Assembly: GCF_008122505.1 (NCBI RefSeq)
Contig: NZ_VSSB01000001.1
Span: 1,782,891 to 1,846,890 of the forward strand
Source: Agromyces mariniharenae
GTDB taxonomy: Bacteria; Actinomycetota; Actinomycetes; Actinomycetales; Microbacteriaceae
Reading direction: 5' to 3'
DNA length: 64,000 nt
Positions 49,994 through 58,592 of this stretch are shown here, one piece after another. Made by a program: the position numbers and the translations under genes. Within the stretch, counting starts at the first letter, position 1; every line of letters begins with the position of its first letter. A model generated the notes under the pieces. The model worked only from the letters and a program-made list of their open reading frames with translations. It ran no database searches and was not told the origin of the DNA.

Positions 49994-51777
49994 CGCAGGG
50001 CCTCCTCGTCGGCGCGGTGCGCCCACTGCGCGAACGATTCGTCGGCGGCTCCGTCGCGCTCGGCGAGGAACCGCGTGACCACGCGCTCGACGTAGTCGGC
50101 GATGCCGTCGGCCGTGACCTTCAGGCCGCGCACGGTGCGGCCGAGTCCGGCCTCGTCCCGGTCGAGCGAGGCGAGCCCGCCGCCGAGGTGCACCTGGTAG
50201 CCGGGGACCTGCTCGCCGGAGTCGTCCATGATGAGCTGGCCCTTGAGGCCGATGTCGGCCGTCTGGATGCGGGCGCACGAGTTGGGGCAGCCGTTGACGT
50301 GCAGGCTGATCGGGTGCGGCAGGTCGAAGCCCGCGAGGCGCTCCTCGAGCTCGAGCACCGCGGCCGTCGCGTACGCCTTGGTCTCGACGATGGCGAGCTT
50401 GCAGAACTCGATGCCCGTGCACGCGATCGTGCCGCGGCGGATGAGGCTCGGCCGCGCAGAGAGCCCGAGCTCGTCGAGGCCCGCGATGAGCGACTCCACC
50501 CGGTCCTCGGGGATGTCGAGGATGACGACCTTCTGGTGCGGCGTGGTGCGCAGCCGGGTCGACCCGTGCGCCTCGACGAGGTCGGCGAGCCTGGTCAGGA
50601 TCGGGCCGGAGACGCGACCGACGATCGGGGTCGCGCCGACATAGAACCGGCCGTCCTTCTGGCGGTGCACGCCGACGTGGTCGCCGGGCGTGGTGGGCGT
50701 CGGCGCCGCAGGGCCGTCGGGCAGCGGCGCGTCGAGGTATTCGGTCTCGAGTACCTCACGGAACTTCGCGACCCCCCAGTCGGCGAGCAGGAACTTCAGG
50801 CGGGCCTTGTTGCGCAGCCGCCGGTAGCCGTAATCGCGGAAGATCTGCGCGACGCCGTGCCAGGCCTCGGCGACGCGCTCAGGGGCGACGAACACGCCGA
50901 GGCGCTCGGCCAGGCGCGGCGCCGTCGAGAGGCCGCCGCCGACCCAGAGGTCGTAGCCGACGCCGAGCTCGGGGTGCTCGACCGCGACGAACGCGACGTC
51001 GTTGATCTCGTGCACCACGTCCTGGCTGGGGTGGCCGGTCAGGGCGGACTTGAACTTGCGCGGCAGGTTCGCGAGCGACTCGTCGCCGATGAAGCGGCTC
51101 GTGATCTCGTCGATCTGCGGGGTCGGGTCGATGAGCTCGTCCGCGGCGATGCCGGCGACGGGCGAGCCGAGCACCACGCGGGGCACGTCGCCGCACGCCT
51201 CGGTCGTGCCCAGGCCGACCGCCTCGAGCCGGCGCCAGATCTCGGGCACGTCCTCGACGCGGATCCAGTGCAGCTGGATGTTCTGGCGGTCGGTGAGGTC
51301 GGCGGTGTCACGACCGAACTCGGTCGAGATGCCGCCGATGACGCGCAGCTGCTCGGTCGTGAGCTGCCCGCCGTCGATGCGGACGCGCAGCATGAAGTAC
51401 TCGTCCTCGAGCTCGTGCGGCTCGAGCGTGGCGGTGCGGCCGCCGTCGATGCCGGGCTTGCGCTGCGTGTAGAGGCCCCACCAGCGGAAGCGGCCGTGCA
51501 GGTCGGTCGGGTCGATCGAGGCGAACCCGCCGTCGGCGTAGATGCGCTCGATGCGCTCGCGCACGGCGAGGCCGCCATCCTCCTGCTTCCACTGCTCGTT
51601 GGCGTTCAGCGGCTCGGTGCCGTCGACCTTCCACTGTCCGTGGGGGCGGGAGGCCGGGCGGGCGGGGCGATCGCCCCGGACCGGTCGGTCGCCTGCCGGA
51701 CGCTCGGGCCGGGCCGGGCGCTCGGTGCGGGCCGGGCGCGCGGGCGCGGGCCCCGTCGTCGTGGGCGGTGTCGTCAC
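49990..51777 (-). CDS. sir: Ferredoxin-dependent sulfite (or nitrite) reductase
   Basis: 595 residues from GTG 51777. Two NirA/Sir repeats; siroheme-4Fe4S ligands are in 'IACTGIEFCKLAIVE' (C-x5-C) and 'HVNGCPNSCARIQ' (C-x3-C). The operon context (cysH, cysDN, cobA, fprA, fdxA) favours sulfite over nitrite. Start choice: AGAGGAGGA lies 5-6 nt upstream of GTG 51777; a longer ORF from 51867 has no such site. A disordered N-terminal tail of about 45 residues is made of Arg-Pro repeats (ERPARPERPAGDRPVRGDRP) before the first conserved block 'NANEQWKQEDGGLAVRERIE'. First gene of the operon. Confidence 0.92.
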   Translation of the reverse strand: MTTPPTTTGPAPARPARTERPARPERPAGDRPVRGDRPARPASRPHGQWKVDGTEPLNANEQWKQEDGGLAVRERIERIYADGGFASIDPTDLHGRFRWWGLYTQRKPGIDGGRTATLEPHELEDEYFMLRVRIDGGQLTTEQLRVIGGISTEFGRDTADLTDRQNIQLHWIRVEDVPEIWRRLEAVGLGTTEACGDVPRVVLGSPVAGIAADELIDPTPQIDEITSRFIGDESLANLPRKFKSALTGHPSQDVVHEINDVAFVAVEHPELGVGYDLWVGGGLSTAPRLAERLGVFVAPERVAEAWHGVAQIFRDYGYRRLRNKARLKFLLADWGVAKFREVLETEYLDAPLPDGPAAPTPTTPGDHVGVHRQKDGRFYVGATPIVGRVSGPILTRLADLVEAHGSTRLRTTPHQKVVILDIPEDRVESLIAGLDELGLSARPSLIRRGTIACTGIEFCKLAIVETKAYATAAVLELEERLAGFDLPHPISLHVNGCPNSCARIQTADIGLKGQLIMDDSGEQVPGYQVHLGGGLASLDRDEAGLGRTVRGLKVTADGIADYVERVVTRFLAERDGAADESFAQWAHRADEEALR

Positions 51778-51891
51778 GGGCGTCCTCCTCTCGGCCGGCG
51801 CGTTCTGCGCGGTGGTGTCCGCTCGAACGTAGGCGAGTCGGCCACCCGCGAACAGGTGTTGTGTCACGACCGGTCACGGCCCGTCGCATTG

Positions 51892-51903
51892 CGTCACATG
51901 ACG
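51892..51903. promoter_or_regulatory. Candidate operator upstream of the sulfur operon
   Basis: CGTCA-CA-TGACG is a perfect 5-bp inverted repeat, 115-127 bp upstream of the sir start. TCACGACCGG and TCACGGCCCG direct repeats lie just beside it (51874-51890). No regulator gene is adjacent, so its role is only a guess. Confidence 0.25.
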
Positions 51904-51988
51904 TCGTTGTTCGACACGAGGGGTTGCGCTCGACTCCGCGGGGGTAATGGGACGATTGCCTCCGTTTCGGTTGGGTCGGACATTGTCC

Positions 51989-52017
51989 TTGACCTAGCAG
52001 AAAGTACTTGCCAAAAT
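51989..52017 (+). promoter_or_regulatory. Promoter of the membrane-protein/regulator pair
   Basis: TTGACC at 51989-51994 and CAAAAT at 52012-52017 with 17-bp spacing. The start codon at 52041 has AGGAGG at 52030-52035. The best promoter match in the window. Confidence 0.6.
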
Positions 52018-52040
52018 GGAAAGCAACAAAGGAGGTCGCC

Positions 52041-52469
52041 ATGAACGAACCGAGCGAGTCCGCTGCCGCGCGGTCCCTCGCCGACGCCGAGCGCATCGCG
52101 GCCCTCGTGCAGGCGCGCACGTCGCAGAACGTCGTCGGCTGGCTCGCCGCCGTCGCGGGGGCGAGCGCCTTCTACCTCACCGGAGTCGGCGCCGCCGGCA
52201 CCGACTGGGTCTGGGTCGCCATGCTCTCGGGCCTGCTCGGCACGGTGATCACGAGCGTGTCCGCGTTGTTCTTCGCGACGGACATCTCAGGCGCTCGGCC
52301 GCAGCTGCGCCGATGGTGGCGCGTCGTCCTCGTCTGGCTGGTCGTCCTCGGGGCGGCGCTCGGCATCGGCCTTCCGCTCTTCCCCGGGCAGCTGGCGTAC
52401 TGGCTGCCCATCGCGGTGGTGAGCGCCGTGCCGCTCATGGTCGGCATCGCGCTCGAGATCCGCGAATGA
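52041..52469 (+). CDS. Membrane protein coupled to a winged-helix regulator
   Basis: 142 residues. Four hydrophobic segments (about 30-50, 56-78, 90-112 and 118-138), a soluble 28-residue N-terminus, and the end 'GIALEIRE'. No recognised family. ATG with a perfect AGGAGG and the promoter at 51989-52017. Its stop overlaps the regulator gene (ATGA), so it is probably its target or partner. Confidence 0.65.
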   Translation: MNEPSESAAARSLADAERIAALVQARTSQNVVGWLAAVAGASAFYLTGVGAAGTDWVWVAMLSGLLGTVITSVSALFFATDISGARPQLRRWWRVVLVWLVVLGAALGIGLPLFPGQLAYWLPIAVVSAVPLMVGIALEIRE

Positions 52470-52801
52470 CGGCCACGGTGCCGGGCGCGAGCGCGGGCGG
52501 CGGCGAGCACCCGCGCCACCGTCTCGAGCAGTCGCTGCTGCACGCCGTGCGCTTCTCGATCATGGCGACGCTCTCTGCGACCGACTCGGCCGAGTTCGCG
52601 TTCGTCCGCGACACCGTCGAGGTGAGCGATTCGGTCCTGAGCAAGCAGGTCGCCGTGCTGGAGGGCGCCGGATTCGTGTCCGTGCAGAAGGGGTACGTCG
52701 GCAAGCGCCCACGCACCTGGCTGCGCGTGACGCCGAGCGGGCGCGAGGCGTTCGCACGGCACCTCGAGGCGCTGCGGGACATCACCCGCGACGGAGCCTG
52801 A
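52466..52801 (+). CDS. Winged-helix transcriptional regulator (HTH_34/MarR-like)
   Basis: 111 residues. 'LEQSLLHAVRFSIMATLSAT' and 'VSDSVLSKQVAVLEGAGFVS' (recognition helix) followed by the wing 'VQKGYVGKRPRTWLRVTPSG' match PF13601-type regulators. Such proteins regulate the membrane protein encoded beside them. Coupled to that gene by ATGA; convergent with the chelatase gene. Confidence 0.8.
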   Translation: MTATVPGASAGGGEHPRHRLEQSLLHAVRFSIMATLSATDSAEFAFVRDTVEVSDSVLSKQVAVLEGAGFVSVQKGYVGKRPRTWLRVTPSGREAFARHLEALRDITRDGA

Positions 52802-52813
52802 CGCGGCGCGCGT

Positions 52814-53581
52814 TCAGCGAGCTTGACCGCCGGCTCGCTCGAGCGTCGCCGCGGCCTCGGCGTACCGGTCGAGCACGACGTCCACGAGTTCCGTCGGCGC
52901 GGCCCCATCAGGCAACAGGAGCGGCTGCGCCGTGACGTCGGCGCCGGCCGCCCGCGCGAGGTCGTCGAAGTAGCCGGGCGCGAGCAGGTAGTTCGCGACC
53001 ACGACTCGGCCGCCGGCTCCCTCGCCGGCCGCGGCCCTGGCCGCCGCGACCGCGTCGGGCAGCCGCGGCTCGGCGGCCGAGAGGAACCCGAGCGAGATCT
53101 CCCGGCCGGATGCCGCGGCGAGCCGCGCGGCCTGGTCGCGGCAGTCCTCGACGGCGCGCCGGTCGCTCGAGCCCGCCACCGCGAGCACGATCCGGTCGTC
53201 GTCGCGCAGGCCCGCCTCCTCGAGCCGGCGCAGGAGCAGGGTCGCGAGCCGGTCGTCGGGACCCAGCGCTCCGGAGAGCACGACCGCGCGGGTCGTCTCG
53301 TCGGCGACGGCCTCGGTGAGGTCCACGTACACGTGGTATCCCGCCGAGAGCAGCAGCGGCACGACGACCGCGGGCTCGCCGCCGTCGAGCGAGGCCAGGG
53401 TCGCGGGCACGTCGGGCTGCTCGACGTCGACGTGTCCGAGTCGCACGCTGGGCGGGGCATCCGGATGCCGCTGCCCCACCGCCTCGGTGACGGCGTCGCG
53501 CAGGCCGCGCACGGCGCGCTGCCCCTCGGGCGACGAGGTGCCGTGCGAGATGCCCACGAGGGCGGGGGTGCGCTGCGCCAT
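52814..53581 (-). CDS. Sirohydrochlorin chelatase-like protein (CbiX/SirB)
   Basis: 255 residues, two related halves of the chelatase fold. 'ALVGISHGTSSPEGQRAVRG' holds the first metal-binding His; 'VVVPLLLSAGYHVYVDLTEA' holds the second His. Inserts Fe2+ into sirohydrochlorin for Sir; Co or Ni are alternatives. Near the sulfur operon but on its own; promoter not obvious. ATG start in CGCTGCGCCATGC context. Confidence 0.82.
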   Translation of the reverse strand: MAQRTPALVGISHGTSSPEGQRAVRGLRDAVTEAVGQRHPDAPPSVRLGHVDVEQPDVPATLASLDGGEPAVVVPLLLSAGYHVYVDLTEAVADETTRAVVLSGALGPDDRLATLLLRRLEEAGLRDDDRIVLAVAGSSDRRAVEDCRDQAARLAAASGREISLGFLSAAEPRLPDAVAAARAAAGEGAGGRVVVANYLLAPGYFDDLARAAGADVTAQPLLLPDGAAPTELVDVVLDRYAEAAATLERAGGQAR

Positions 53582-53713
53582 GCGTCCATGCTCGCACCTG
53601 CTCGCCTGCCCGCTCGACGAGTCGGTCGGTCCGACGCCGGATGGCTCGACCCGGGTCTTCCCGACGCGGGCCGGCTCGATGCGGCATCCGTCGGCTCGGC
53701 TAGCGTTGCCGCC

Positions 53714-54703
53714 ATGGAGAACCCTCCCCGCATCCGCGTCGGCATCATCGGCACCGGCTGGATGTCCGACATGATCGTGCCCGACTTCCGAGCCCTCGAC
53801 GCGTTCGAGCTCGTGGCCGTCGCGGGGCGCGATGGCGAGCGAACGCGCGCCTTCGCGGAGGCCCGCGGCATCCCGCACCCCGGATCGGTCGACGACCTGT
53901 TCGGCCGCGACGACCTCGACCTCGTCTACATCGCGACCACGCACGACAGCCACTTCGAGCTCGCGCGCCGCGCGCTCGAGCGCGACCTGCCGGTGCTGCT
54001 CGAGAAGGCGTTCACGATGGATGCCGCGGAGGCCGAGCAGCTCGTCGCGCTCTCGCACGAGCGCGGCGTCTTCCTCATGGAGGCGATGTGGATGCGGTTC
54101 AACCCCGCCATCCGCCGCGTCGCCGCGCTGCTCGCCGAGGGCGCGATCGGCGAGCCGCGCAACCTCGCCGCGACGTTCGGGTTCGTCATCCCCGATCCGA
54201 CGCACCGGCTCTGGGACGCGGAGCACGGCGGCGGCTCTGCACTCGACCAGGGCGTCTACCCGCTCGCGCTCGCCGACCTGCTCTTCGGGCCGTACGCGTC
54301 ATTGGCGGCCACGGGCTCGCGGCTCGGCCCCGACGGCGCGCCGACCGTCGTGGACGGCGAGCTGGCCGTGCTCCTGGGCTACGCCGACGGGCGGCAGGCG
54401 ACGCTCGCGACGTCGCTGCGCTCGCTGCTGCCGTGCGACGCGTGGATCGGCGGCACCGCCGGCCGAATCCGGATCCTGCCCGCGTTCTGGGCGACCGAGG
54501 GCTTCGTGCTCGAGCGCCCCGTCGGCGGCGTCGAGCTCGACCGCGAGGAGGTGCTGATCCCGAAGATCGGCAACGGATATGTGCCGATGCTCGAGGCGGT
54601 CGCCGACGCGCTGCGCGACGGGCGGATCGAGCACGAGCTCAGCAGCCACGCCGCGACGCTGCGCATCATGCGCGCGGTCGACGCGGTGCTCGCGGCGGTC
54701 TGA
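53714..54703 (+). CDS. Gfo/Idh/MocA family oxidoreductase
   Basis: 329 residues. N-terminal NAD(P) Rossmann fold 'RVGIIGTGWMSDMIVPDFRA' (G-x-G-x2 variant), then 'LVYIATTHDSHFELARRALE' and the family lysine in 'LLEKAFTMDA' (E-K-P position, here E-K-A). 'EAMWMRFNPAIRR' and 'GGGSALDQGVYPLALADLLF' fit the trans-dihydrodiol/glucose-fructose oxidoreductase group. TAGCGT ends 7 nt before the ATG; probably leaderless. Substrate unknown, likely a sugar or polyol. Confidence 0.85.
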   Translation: MENPPRIRVGIIGTGWMSDMIVPDFRALDAFELVAVAGRDGERTRAFAEARGIPHPGSVDDLFGRDDLDLVYIATTHDSHFELARRALERDLPVLLEKAFTMDAAEAEQLVALSHERGVFLMEAMWMRFNPAIRRVAALLAEGAIGEPRNLAATFGFVIPDPTHRLWDAEHGGGSALDQGVYPLALADLLFGPYASLAATGSRLGPDGAPTVVDGELAVLLGYADGRQATLATSLRSLLPCDAWIGGTAGRIRILPAFWATEGFVLERPVGGVELDREEVLIPKIGNGYVPMLEAVADALRDGRIEHELSSHAATLRIMRAVDAVLAAV

Positions 54704-54729
54704 CGCACGCGGCGGGAATCTCCTCCCGA

Positions 54730-55635
54730 TCAGGCGGATGCCGCGGGCACGACCGCCGCGCCGAGGCCCGCCGCGTCGACGCCGGCGAGCCCACGCAGCG
54801 CGAACGCCGTGACCGCGTCGAGCGTCGGGTCGGCGCCGAGGACGCGCGCGTGGCCCGCGCCATCGGTGACCACCAGCCGCGAGCGCTCGCCGTGGGCGTC
54901 GTGCAGGCGGACCGACTCGGTGACCGACACCTCGCGGTCGCCGCGATCGTGCACGAGCAGCAGCGGTACGCCGTCGGGCAGCGGGCTCGAGACGGCGTCG
55001 ACGCGCGCGAACGGCTCGGCGACGTCGGGCACGACGCGCCGCGCGAACTCGCGGGCGAGCACGTCGGCGCTCGCGTGGCCGACGCCGACGCGCTCGGCGA
55101 ACGAGTCGACGAGGTAGCGCGCGTCGCCCATGCCCGCGATCGCGACGACGCCGCCGGTCGCGGTGCCCTCGCGCACGGCGGTGAGCGCTGCGAGGGCGCC
55201 GAACGAGTGGCCGATCACGAGCCGGAACATCCCGTGCCGGCGCTGCATCTCCTCGATGCCGGCGAGGTAATCGCGGATGTCGGTGCGGTGCCCGGCCGAT
55301 TCGCCGTTCGCAGGGGCGTCGAACGCGACGACGCGGAGACCCTCCGCTCGCAGCTCGCGCACGATCGGCCCGAACTGCGACGCGCGCCCGCGCCACCCGT
55401 GCACGACGAGCACCGTCTCGGGCCCGTGGCCCCACGAGTACGTGACGACCTCGCGGCCGCGCACCGTGATCGCGCCGCGAGACGCCTGCTCGTGCACGGC
55501 GCGGTCGCTCGGGCGCACGGGCAGCACGGGCCGCACCTGTCGGAACAGCGGCAGGGCGAGGCGTCCGGCGAGCGACGGGGAGACGCGGTCGGCGGCGCGG
55601 ACCGTTGAGACGGCGAGGGTGGTGGCGGGGTTCAT
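54730..55635 (-). CDS. Alpha/beta hydrolase
   Basis: 301 residues. Oxyanion region 'VLVVHGWRGRASQFGPIVRE', nucleophile elbow 'VIGHSFGALAAL', late acid/His in 'LLLVHDRGDREVSVTESVRL' and 'DGAGHARVL'. The first 50 residues are outside the core. Divergent from a TetR repressor whose two operators overlap its promoter, so it is TetR-controlled. Possibly an esterase or lipase-type enzyme. Confidence 0.85.
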   Translation of the reverse strand: MNPATTLAVSTVRAADRVSPSLAGRLALPLFRQVRPVLPVRPSDRAVHEQASRGAITVRGREVVTYSWGHGPETVLVVHGWRGRASQFGPIVRELRAEGLRVVAFDAPANGESAGHRTDIRDYLAGIEEMQRRHGMFRLVIGHSFGALAALTAVREGTATGGVVAIAGMGDARYLVDSFAERVGVGHASADVLAREFARRVVPDVAEPFARVDAVSSPLPDGVPLLLVHDRGDREVSVTESVRLHDAHGERSRLVVTDGAGHARVLGADPTLDAVTAFALRGLAGVDAAGLGAAVVPAASA

Positions 55636-55687
55636 GACGGCCTCCGATGGTCGTGGCTCGCGGCATCCGCGGGTCGATCTTCAATGA

Positions 55688-55729
55688 ATACGAACGATCG
55701 TACGTAGATTATACGAACGATCGTGCGTA
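55688..55729. promoter_or_regulatory. Two TetR operators in tandem
   Basis: atacgaacgatcgtacgta (55688-55706) and atacgaacgatcgtgcgta (55711-55729) differ in one base, period 23 bp; each contains ACGATCGT as a palindromic core and is close to palindromic over 18 bp. Between two divergent genes, hydrolase start 55635 and tetR start 55741. Confidence 0.75.
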
Positions 55730-55737
55730 AAATACAA
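55708..55737 (-). promoter_or_regulatory. Promoter of the hydrolase gene overlapping operator 2
   Basis: On the minus strand TTGTAT (55737-55732) and TATAAT (55713-55708), 18 bp apart. Operator 2 fills the spacer exactly; operator 1 lies just downstream of the -10. In the other direction TAAAAT at 55728-55733 lies 7 nt before the tetR start. Confidence 0.65.
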
Positions 55738-55740
55738 GAC

Positions 55741-56400
55741 ATGGACCAGGTCGACGGACGACGGCTTCGCGGCGACGCGTCACGGCGCGTCGTGCTGGAG
55801 CGCGCAGCAGACCTCGCATCGGTCGAGGGACTCGACGGGCTCTCGATCGGCCGGCTCGCCGCTGCGGCCGACGTGAGCAAGAGCGGCGTCGCCACGCTGT
55901 TCGGCTCGAAGGAGCGACTGCAGCTCGCGACGGTGGAGGCCGCAGCGCAGCGGTTCCGCGAGCACGTGCTCGAGCCGGCGCGCGTCGAACCGCGGGGCGT
56001 CCGCCGCATCGCGGCCCTGCTCGACGCCTGGATCGCCTACTCGCGCGACCGCGTCTTCCCCGGCGGCTGCTTCTTCGCCGCCGCCCTCGTCGACTTCGAC
56101 GCCAAGCCCGGGCCCGTGCGCGACGCGATCGCTGCCGCTTACCGGAGCTGGAACGACTACCTGCGCATCTCGGTCGGCTACGCGATCGAGCAGGGCGAGC
56201 TCGACGCGGGCACGGATGCCGCGCTGCTCGCGTTCGAGTTCGTGGCCCTCCTCGATGCGGCGAACGCCCAGTCGGTCATGTCGGGCTCGGCTGAGCCGTA
56301 CGCGCTTGCCCGCCGTGCGATCGCGCCGCGCCTGGTCGCGGCAGGCGCGCCCGACGACGTCGTGCGCCGATTCCTCGAGGTCGACGACCTCGCCGCCTGA
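55741..56400 (+). CDS. TetR family transcriptional regulator
   Basis: 219 residues. HTH near residues 20-62: 'VLERAADLASVEGLDGLSIG', 'RLAAAADVSKSGVATLFGSK'. The ligand domain has 'FPGGCFFAAALVDFDAKPGP' (typical C-terminal FPGGCF group). ATG in a probably leaderless context. Operators upstream; represses itself and the divergent hydrolase. Inducer unknown. Confidence 0.9.
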   Translation: MDQVDGRRLRGDASRRVVLERAADLASVEGLDGLSIGRLAAAADVSKSGVATLFGSKERLQLATVEAAAQRFREHVLEPARVEPRGVRRIAALLDAWIAYSRDRVFPGGCFFAAALVDFDAKPGPVRDAIAAAYRSWNDYLRISVGYAIEQGELDAGTDAALLAFEFVALLDAANAQSVMSGSAEPYALARRAIAPRLVAAGAPDDVVRRFLEVDDLAA

Positions 56401-56475
56401 CGCGGGGCAAGCCCGATCGGCGCCCTCCAGCAACCGGACACGATCGAGGAAGCGCCGGCCGAGCCGCGTCCCCGC

Positions 56476-58389
56476 CTAGAAGCTCGTGACGAGGTCGCCC
56501 AGCACGTCGCTGACCTTGGTCGGGTCGGTGGCGTCGTAGTAGTGCGCACCCGTGGCGCTCGAGATCGACTGCAGCGTCGCGACATCCGCGTCGGCGCCGT
56601 ACGCCAGCGTGAAGATGAGCACCGGGGTGTCGTGGTGCAGCGCCTTCAGGTTCGCGATCATCTGGTTGGCGTCGATCGTCGGCGTCATCGTCTCGTTCTT
56701 GCCGTCGCTCAGCAGCACGATCGCGTTGATGCGGTCGGGCTGGAAGTTGGCAGCCTGCTCCTTGGCGAACGTGTCGACCGCCGCGTAGAGCGGGGTGAAC
56801 TCGATCGGCTGCAGGCCGCCGAGCGCACGAAGGAAGTCGGGGCGGGAGTCGCCGATGTCCTGCACGGGGCTCACGTTGCCGGGCGTGATCGGGCCGTCGT
56901 CGACCGACGAGAACGCGGCGAGGCCGAGGTTGTCGCCGCCCGAGAAGTGCCCGAGCGCCTCGGTGATGGCGTCCTTCGCGGCCGCGAGCTTCGTCTCGCC
57001 GGTCGCGATGGGCTCCTCCATCGAACCCGACACGTCGACGAGGAACAGCAGCTGGGCGCGCTTGCGCACGTCGGGGAACGCCTCGTGCGCTGCGACGACG
57101 ACGCGCTGCGACGGGAAGGGGAGGCCGCCCGCTTCGGTGGGGTCGCCGAGCAGGCCGACCGACTGGACGATCGGGCTCAGTCCTCCGTTGAGGTCGCGGT
57201 AGCCCGTGTCGCGCACGATCTGCTGTCCCTGGCTGGTGCGGGCGTAGCGGATGAAGTCCGCACCGGCGGCCCGCTCGGTCTCGTCGACCCAGGGGCCGGA
57301 GAGCACGGCGCCCGGGTTGTCGGCGATGTAGTAGCCGTCGCTCGGGTAGATCGGCACGAGCGGCTCGGCCGGCGGCGTGCTCTCGATGCGGTTGACGCCG
57401 TCGCGACTCGTGATGCCGCGGTTGTAGTCCCACACGGACTTCTCGTCGACGATCACCGCGGAGAGGAAGTCGGCGACCGATCCGGTGTCGGCGGCCTGGC
57501 GCGCGTGCCAGAGGAAGTGCTCGGGCGTCGCCATGTAGTGGCTGGTGCTCAGCTCGTGCTGGCGCACCTCGTCGGTGATCTCCTCGTCCTCGATCTGCTC
57601 GGACGTGAGGTCGGTGAGGGACCCCGAGGCCGCGCCGTATGAGGCGAGCAGCGCGGCCTCGCCCGAGCTCGCGATCAGCGGACTCGTCTTGCCGAGCTTG
57701 AAGGCGCCCCACTCGGGGTGGCCGAGGTCGGTCCAGAGGTTCTCGTCGTCGGCGGCCCCGAAGATCTCGTCCCAGGTGGGGCGCTCCTGGTCCCATCCGA
57801 TGGCCGTGGCCAGCGACTGCGGCATGGCCAGCACGATGTCGGAGTACCCGATGCTGTCGGCCGCCTTCGGCACGCTCGCACCGCCGCCGCTGTACCGCGC
57901 GACGGAGAGCCACGAGCTCGCGTCGGGGATCCAGACGATGGGCCGCTGGTCCTCGGGCAGGTCCTTGAAGTTGGCGGCCGCGTCCTCGGCGGCGATGCCC
58001 GACTTGTCCTTGACGACCGCCACGCTGACGCAGTTGCCCTCGACGTCGCGGGGCTGCGCGTTGTAGCCCTCGGCGAGCTTGGTGACCATCTCGGCGTTCT
58101 CGAGGGAGGCCATGATCTTCACCTGCGTGCACGGCTCGGCGCCTTGGGCGGCGGCGGGCTCGTCATCCTCGAAGACGACGGGCTCGGCGGGCTTCGGCGT
58201 CGACGCGGTGGTCTCGGGTTGGCCGTCGCCCTGGTTCATGAGCACGGCTGCGGTCACGCCGCCGGCGGCGAGCAGCACGATGGCCGCCACGGCGGCCGCG
58301 GAACCCCAGACGACCCGCCGGCGGCGCCGACGGCGCTCCTCGCGAAGCTGTCGCCGGTCGCTGCTGCGCGACGGCAGGCCCGCGCTCAT
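56476..58389 (-). CDS. Membrane-anchored solute-binding plus VWA domain protein
   Basis: 637 residues from ATG 58389 (GAGG 8 nt upstream; a longer frame begins at 58410). Basic cytoplasmic tail with an RRRRRRR run, one membrane segment at about 27-50, a Thr/Pro/Ala linker, then an ABC-type solute-binding fold at about 85-395 ('SDIVLAMPQSLATAIGWDQE', 'WTDLGHPEWGAFKLGKTSPL') and a C-terminal von Willebrand A domain with complete MIDAS: 'LVDVSGSMEEP' (D-x-S-x-S), 'FTPLYAAVD' (Thr) and 'VLLSDGKNE' (Asp). A known but uncharacterised actinobacterial architecture; the role may be substrate sensing or surface adhesion. Monocistronic. Confidence 0.82.
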   Translation of the reverse strand: MSAGLPSRSSDRRQLREERRRRRRRVVWGSAAAVAAIVLLAAGGVTAAVLMNQGDGQPETTASTPKPAEPVVFEDDEPAAAQGAEPCTQVKIMASLENAEMVTKLAEGYNAQPRDVEGNCVSVAVVKDKSGIAAEDAAANFKDLPEDQRPIVWIPDASSWLSVARYSGGGASVPKAADSIGYSDIVLAMPQSLATAIGWDQERPTWDEIFGAADDENLWTDLGHPEWGAFKLGKTSPLIASSGEAALLASYGAASGSLTDLTSEQIEDEEITDEVRQHELSTSHYMATPEHFLWHARQAADTGSVADFLSAVIVDEKSVWDYNRGITSRDGVNRIESTPPAEPLVPIYPSDGYYIADNPGAVLSGPWVDETERAAGADFIRYARTSQGQQIVRDTGYRDLNGGLSPIVQSVGLLGDPTEAGGLPFPSQRVVVAAHEAFPDVRKRAQLLFLVDVSGSMEEPIATGETKLAAAKDAITEALGHFSGGDNLGLAAFSSVDDGPITPGNVSPVQDIGDSRPDFLRALGGLQPIEFTPLYAAVDTFAKEQAANFQPDRINAIVLLSDGKNETMTPTIDANQMIANLKALHHDTPVLIFTLAYGADADVATLQSISSATGAHYYDATDPTKVSDVLGDLVTSF

Positions 58390-58592
58390 GGCGTCGCCTC
58401 GAACCGCCACGGGCCGGTGTAGGGCGGGCGGTCAGTGCGGGCGGAACGGGCGTCCAATGCGTGGCGCATCGAAGAATCCTTCAGTCCGGGGGTACTGGGA
58501 TCGTCGTGAGCCTATCTCAGAACCCTGTGGAGAAGCCGAGCGTGCACACAGGAAGCATTCGGGCGGCGTTCAGGTCGTCGCATCGAGCCGGC

